Shown: in pieces, positions 59,901 to 64,000 of the stretch
Numbering within the stretch: position 1 is the first letter of the stretch
Layout: every line of letters starts with the position of its first letter
Assembly: GCF_022539505.1 (NCBI RefSeq)
Contig: NC_061512.1
Location: 152,255,962-152,319,961, forward strand
Origin: Lolium rigidum
Taxonomy: Eukaryota > Streptophyta > Magnoliopsida > Poales > Poaceae
Length of the DNA: 64,000 bases
Direction: 5' to 3'
Made by a program: the position numbers and the translations under genes
Notes under the pieces: generated by a model
The model's input: only the letters and a program-made list of their open reading frames with translations
Told to the model about the DNA's origin: nothing
The model's database searches: none

Positions 59901-60358
59901 CTCAAAGTGGGTATCATGCTGAAATTGTCACACATGACCATAATCACATGTGAGCTCATATTTGATTCAAATTTGATTTGAAAAGAGTTTGATTGTTTCC
60001 AAAAGTGTTAAAAAGTGTTTAGTATCCATTTACAACCAATTGTGCAAACCAAAATGGTCTAGGTTAATGTTTTGCAAAAATGGCATAGGCCATATGTGTA
60101 TGTGGAATTGATTTTTCTAATTTCTTTTCCATTTTCTTTTTCTTTGTCTTTGGATGATCAAGAGATCATAGTTAGGGTTTTAGAGTATTTGTAAACACAT
60201 AAGCAAGCATCATGGCAAAAGCACACTCAAATAATTAATTAGGTGAGCTATATGCATAGTCCTATATGATGAGAAAAAGTTTTTGTTGGCTCTGATTTTT
60301 GGATTCTTGGAAACTCTCTCTTGCTTATTTTATTGAAAACTTGGGATGTTACACAAGC

Positions 60359-61785
60359 CCACGGACCCGGTTGCCGAAGAAACGTCACCCGAAGAAGAGG
60401 GTTCCTTTAACCCTTACGATGATGCAGGCTCCGTTAGCTCGTACGCTTCTTTACTGTTATTTCTTGTTCAACTTATTTTTTCATTGGCATACTCATTTTT
60501 CTGTGTTGACATTGGCGAAGAAGAAGAGAAAGAAGAACCTGAGGTTCATGGGATGGTTCTAACGAGTACCTCCCACACCTTGGTTCCCTCTGAAGCACGT
60601 CGAGCTACCGAAGAATCTTCGCCTCCTCCCCAACAAAACGTGGAAACCTCGACTCCTACAGCCAGCCCCCGAGCCCCCTCGCCGAAGAGAGAAAGGATTG
60701 GGGCTGGCGATAGCCATGCAATTGTTAAGAGGGGTTCCTCGACTCCTTCTTTAGATGATGTAAGTCTTCTTTTTATTCGTGATTCACTATTTTGCTTTGC
60801 CAGTCTAACTTTGATCATTTGTCGAGTTTGTCCTCTTCCCTCACTTCTTTCCTTATGCTCTCTTTATAGCCTGTGATGAAGCATCTCATCAAGCTTGGGA
60901 CCCAATTTATTGGGTTTCGTGACGCCGTCGAAGATCTGAGAGGTAATGCCCACTTTGTTCTGTGTGCCCCACTTTTCTCGGCAAACTTATTTTGTATCTG
61001 AACTGATTTTTTCCTCTGGACCTTCCTTTCAGAGAATCTTGATCGAGCCGAGAAACGCGCTGAAGAGTTCGCTGTTAAGCTTGAACAAAGCAAAAAGGCT
61101 CGCGAGAAAGCTGAACGAGATGCCGCTACTGTTGAAGATCTTCGCCGAAGGCTCCACAAAGCTGAAAATGCTCTGAGCGACAAGTTTTCTTAACAGATCG
61201 CGCGCGAAAATGCCATCATAGATCGTTTGGAGACCCAGAACCGACGATTTGTTAGTAAGTGTCTTCCTTCGCCTACCTTTGTTTTATCTTTACTTGCTTC
61301 TCTGAATATTGATGAAATTCTGCTTTGCTCCAGCAGGGAGGATGGGTGAGGATTTTACCTTACACGAAGGTGGTGAGGATCGTCTTCTCGACACTCTTTC
61401 CATCCTCGAGCTGCACGACGACCTGGCGCGCACTAATATTTCCGAATCTCTTGCCGCGTTTAAGCGACTATTCCCTCACTTCTTTCCTAAGCAGACACAA
61501 CTCAAGATTTTCTCTGAGCTTGTGCATCACTTTCGAGGCGAAGAAGATCCTGCATTGGTTTACCGGTAGGAGAACTTGAAGGTTTGAGTCGAGGGAACCA
61601 TTGCCTTGTTTGCCAACAGCTGCCAAGATGTCAACTGGACGAAGGTTGGCGACCCCAAGGGGATGAACAAGGAAAAATGGAAGACTTTGGTGAAGGCTGC
61701 AAAGCCTCACTCGAAGACGATCCTTGCCTTCCTGGGGCACAAACCTACTGCATCTGCCAGCACTGCCAAACCGGAGGTCAAGTAG
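60359..61785 (+). pseudogene. Tat antisense gene, middle exons
   Basis: It resumes after the CAAGC duplication in the frame left at 13317 (PTDPVAEETSPEEEGSFNPY). Predicted introns: about 60441-60520, 60760-60869, 60943-61032 and about 61255-61336, with GT...AG ends and gtaag-type donors at most. Exons encode PRAPSPKRERIGAG, HLIKLGTQFIGFRDAVEDLR, a coiled coil (LDRAEKRAEEFAVKLEQSKK) and DRLLDTLSILELHDDLART. Stops at 61191-61193 (TAA), 61567-61569 (TAG) and 61585-61587 (TGA) break it. The natural end is TAG at 61783-61785, unless a GT at 61777 splices to the next exon. Confidence 0.75.
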
Positions 61786-61975
61786 ACCAACCTACCCCTT
61801 TGTTTTTTTCTTTTTCCCTTTGTAGCTGTCGCTATCCTTGTGATTTGTGACTATCTTTGTCGACTCGTTAGGAGTCAGCTTTTGTAAGGGGTCCCAATTA
61901 TGTAAATATCTTCAACTATTAATGAAAATAGGTGATACTTGCTGAATGATTGATATCGTCATTTCTTTCTTCCAG

Positions 61976-62966
61976 TTCGTATTTGATAATTATTCTGAGG
62001 CCGGTGGACCATCCTCTGCTTCTCCTTCCGCGTCTCACTCGAAACGGATATCTAGCGACGTTTTCTTTGACGATTTTTCGTGTGCTGACTCGATTCAACA
62101 CGAACTAACTATACTTCGACAACAGCTTCAAGCCATGAAAAAACAAGCCATCACTATCATGGACCAATCTCGCAAATCCTCCGAACGCGAGAAAACTGCT
62201 CTCCAACAGGCTCAGGAAGCTCTGGAACTGAAGGAGCTGTGGTGGCCGAGGCTTTACAGGCTACCGCCCGAGAAAATTATATGCTTGACCTGATGGCTGG
62301 CGCAAGTCTAGACATGGCGGGTACGTTGTGCTTCATCTTGCTTTTTCCTCGACAGTACTCATATATTTTGTCATATGTTGCTTTTCTCTTTTGGTTCTAG
62401 GTTCCTTTATTGGTGTTGTGGCTGAAGATCAATGCGCTGACTCTCGAGTTGAGGTCCTTCTCCGGCTTGCGAGGCTGAATGGCAGTGATTTTTGGGCTAG
62501 CAAAGATCACACTAGATGAATTGTTCGATTCCAGGATCGTGCTGCGCAAGTCCGAGAATTTCTTAAGTTCTGCACTAGTACCTTGGCCATGGTGTACAAC
62601 ACTTTGTTTCCTCTTAATCCTCAACCCGAAACTCTTCCTGAGTTGATGAAAAAGTTCAGAAACGTCAATCAAATCCATAACTTTGTGAAAGCCCAACTGA
62701 TGGCTGGCGCCAGGTTTGCATTGATCTGGTTGAAGATTTGCCACTCAAAACTGGATCTAGACAAGGTTATCGACGTCTGCTACTCCAAGTTAAAGCATAG
62801 AAGAAGAAACGTCGACAAGCTTAATCATGCAGTTACGCCAGTTGCTAAAAAGATGATTGAAGAGCTTCTGAGGGTTGATGTTGTTTTCTTCCATGACTAT
62901 CACTATGCTGATGTCTTGGATGCTCCTGCTGAGGGTGAAAGAGTAACGATAGATGATCTGATGTAG
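61976..62966 (+). pseudogene. Tat antisense gene, 3' exons or second ORF
   Basis: After an acceptor-like ttcttccag (about 61968-61976) the frame reads FVFDNYSEAGGPSSASPSAS, HELTILRQQLQAMKKQA and KSSEREKTALQQAQEALEL (coiled coil). An intron at 62321-62400 (GT...AG) is followed by EDQCADSRVEVLLRLARLNG. TGA at 62517-62519 interrupts it. The rest is intact to TAG at 62964-62966 (FPLNPQPETLPELMKKF, VKAQLMAGARFALIWLK, DKLNHAVTPVAKKMIEELLR). It could be a continuation of the upstream exons or a separate gene. Confidence 0.7.
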
Positions 62967-63438
62967 CTGGTTATCTTTTTTCCTTTCTATTGTGTTCACT
63001 GCTGGGTTGGAGGGTAAAGTTTGTATATTGTGGGTCACTTGTACTGTAAACATTATTTGCGAGACTCATGTATAGTCAAAACAAGTTTGTTCGTTTTTTG
63101 TTTTCCTCTAGCCCCCGAGTATTTCGGTAGCCGTATCTTTGTTTATTATTCGCGAGGTATGTGAACCAAGGCAAATAGTTTTGAACTATATTTTGTGAGA
63201 GCCGAGTATATATTGTTGATTTTGCGGGTTTAATCCCCCGAGCCTGATGAAGAGAGATATATATCACCAATATTTTTACTACATTGCAGCATCGCGAGCC
63301 CGCCTCATTACAAACCTTTCAGCCCCACTCGGTGCCTTGAAAGGAAAAGAGTGCGTATGAAAACTCGCGAGCTTTTCAGTACATTGTGTGCTTACATATG
63401 TAACTCGATTTTGTATTGTACCCGTAAAAACGCCAGAG
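62967..63438. other. Convergent spacer between antisense gene and pol of the Tat element
   Basis: About 470 bases between two converging coding regions. It contains agcccccgag (63110) and atcccccgagcc (63233), similar to words near the 3' LTR. No gene seen. It probably holds the 3' ends of both transcripts. Confidence 0.5.
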
Positions 63439-64000
63439 CTACGCCACGCTCCAGGGGTTTGGCTCTTCCTTCATTGTCTTCTTGTCCTTCAATCTGGATG
63501 CTACTCCTGGAATTACTTCGGTGATGATGTATGGTCCTACCCAAGGAGATTCGAATTTTTCATGGCTGTCCTGAGTGAGTCGAAGAACCAAGTTGCCAAC
63601 TTGAAAGGACGTTGGTCGCAAGCGTCGACTATGGTAATTTTTCAGGTTCTGTTGGTACATGGTGACTCTCGACAACCTCATCTCTGGCTTCATTGAGTGC
63701 ATCGACATCATCTTCCAGCGCCTTTCTTGAGGTTTCTTCATCATATTCCGCCACTCTCAGAGAATTATGTTCTATTTCTATCGGGAGTACCGCCTCAGCT
63801 CCATGGACCAAGAAGAAAGGAGTTTCTTGCGTCGCTGTGTTGGGTGTTGTCCGTATGCTCCATAGCACGCTAGGCAACTCATCTGGCCAAGTGTGTCGAG
63901 CTTTCTCCAATGGAGTTAACAGCCGTTTCTTGATACCGTTGCAGATGATGCCGTTTGCTTTTTCGACTTGGCCATTGGTTTGCGGGTGCGCCACCGATGC
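63439..64000 (-). pseudogene. pol: Tat-type integrase, C-terminal part
   Basis: Minus-strand frame from the right edge: AHPQTNGQVEKANGIICNGI (end of the catalytic core, including the glutamate of the D,D-E triad), then LPSVLWSIRTTPNTATQETP and VHGAEAVLPIEIEHNSLRV. A frameshift near 63655-63665 passes to the frame 63439-63744 with MYQQNLKNYHSRRLRP and DSHEKFESPWVGPYIITEVI (C-terminal domain), ending TAG at 63439-63441. No chromodomain follows, as expected for Tat elements. Confidence 0.88.

Larger units (their letters stand above)
13318..60353 (-). mobile_element. Tekay-type chromovirus (Ty3/Gypsy), minus strand, host of five nested insertions
   Basis: Target duplication CAAGC is perfect (13313-13317 and 60354-60358). 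On the minus strand the order is 5' LTR (49302-60353), tRNA-Met-type primer site, an extra ORF, gag, protease, reverse transcriptase, RNase H, integrase, chromodomain, polypurine tract, 3' LTR (13318-29542). Excluding insertions, each LTR is about 4.29 kb, very long for the lineage. The C-terminal chromodomain and integrase motifs place it with the chromoviruses. The LTRs look about 97% alike by eye where compared, yet gag-pol is broken several times, so this copy cannot be autonomous. Confidence 0.92.
49302..60353 (-). repeat. 5' LTR of Tekay element, split by a family A element
   Basis: Segments 49302-50194 and 56955-60353, about 4.29 kb without the insertion. The GC-rich block at 58400-59440 and the minus-strand TATA box at 58882-58889 match the 3' LTR. 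Open frames in the GC-rich block are proline/arginine/histidine-rich, shift between copies, and are treated as non-coding. Confidence 0.9.
10231..64000 (-). mobile_element. Tat-type Ty3/Gypsy retrotransposon, minus strand, partial
   Basis: The 3' LTR is at 10231-10618; pol (integrase) is on the minus strand at the right edge and continues beyond 64000. Between them lies a multi-exon gene on the opposite strand, an arrangement known for Tat-lineage elements of grasses such as Grande. The LTR matches that of the mini element at 1436-2591. A 47 kb Tekay element with its own nested insertions sits in the antisense gene, so only about 6.7 kb of this window is Tat sequence proper. Lineage is inferred from architecture and the antisense ORF, not from a reverse transcriptase, which is not in view. 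Confidence 0.85.

Noticed and set aside
1..64000. CRISPR arrays, operons, riboswitches, rRNA or tRNA genes
   Set aside because: None seen. The repeats are retroelement or satellite in nature, and the tRNA-like matches are primer-binding sites only.

Overview
This window is intergenic repeat DNA from a grass, most likely a Pooideae species of the ryegrass/oat/wheat type. The evidence is dense nested LTR retrotransposons, Stowaway and CACTA DNA transposons, and LTRs of the TGATACGTCTCC kind. The genus cannot be fixed from the sequence. No ordinary host gene could be supported. Two runs of exactly 100 N (2926-3025, 41441-41540) are scaffold gaps.

Left part (1-10230). The window opens inside the 3' end of a family A LTR element (polypurine tract, then an LTR from 939). 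A 1.16 kb mini LTR element with its own target duplication (ACGGG) and then a CACTA transposon end were inserted into that LTR. After the first gap comes unassigned sequence with a Stowaway MITE (4638-4764). It is followed by about 4 kb of AT-rich degenerate tandem repeat (units of about 150-170 bp, then a period of about 680 bp) carrying telomere-like CCCTAAA motifs.

Right part (10231-64000). This is one Ty3/Gypsy element of the Tat type on the minus strand. Its 3' LTR is at 10231-10618, its integrase runs off the right edge, and a multi-exon gene lies antisense (plus strand) between pol and the 3' LTR. A 47 kb Tekay-type chromovirus (13318-60353, target duplication CAAGC) sits in an exon of that antisense gene. 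Five further insertions lie inside the Tekay element, each with a perfect 5-bp duplication: a SIRE-type Copia element (16694-28624, ATGGC), family A elements at 33085-40002 (ATGGT), 41266-43975 (GTGAA) and 50195-56949 (GAGGC), and a 4.3 kb solo LTR of the Tekay family itself (44374-48674, AGATG).

How the parts work. The Tekay gag-pol is broken by several stops and frameshifts, but an extra ORF upstream of its gag is uninterrupted apart from the solo LTR. The Copia element is nearly intact: only three single-base indels break pol. It carries a third ORF that appears to have its own TATA box and an intron. The same palindromic motif (GGAASTTCC) is arrayed just upstream of both that TATA box and the LTR TATA box. 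Family A elements have no gag-pol, yet two copies keep a 244-codon ORF of unknown function; they would have to be mobilised in trans. The mini element at 1436-2591 is an internal-deletion derivative of the same family as the large Tat element.
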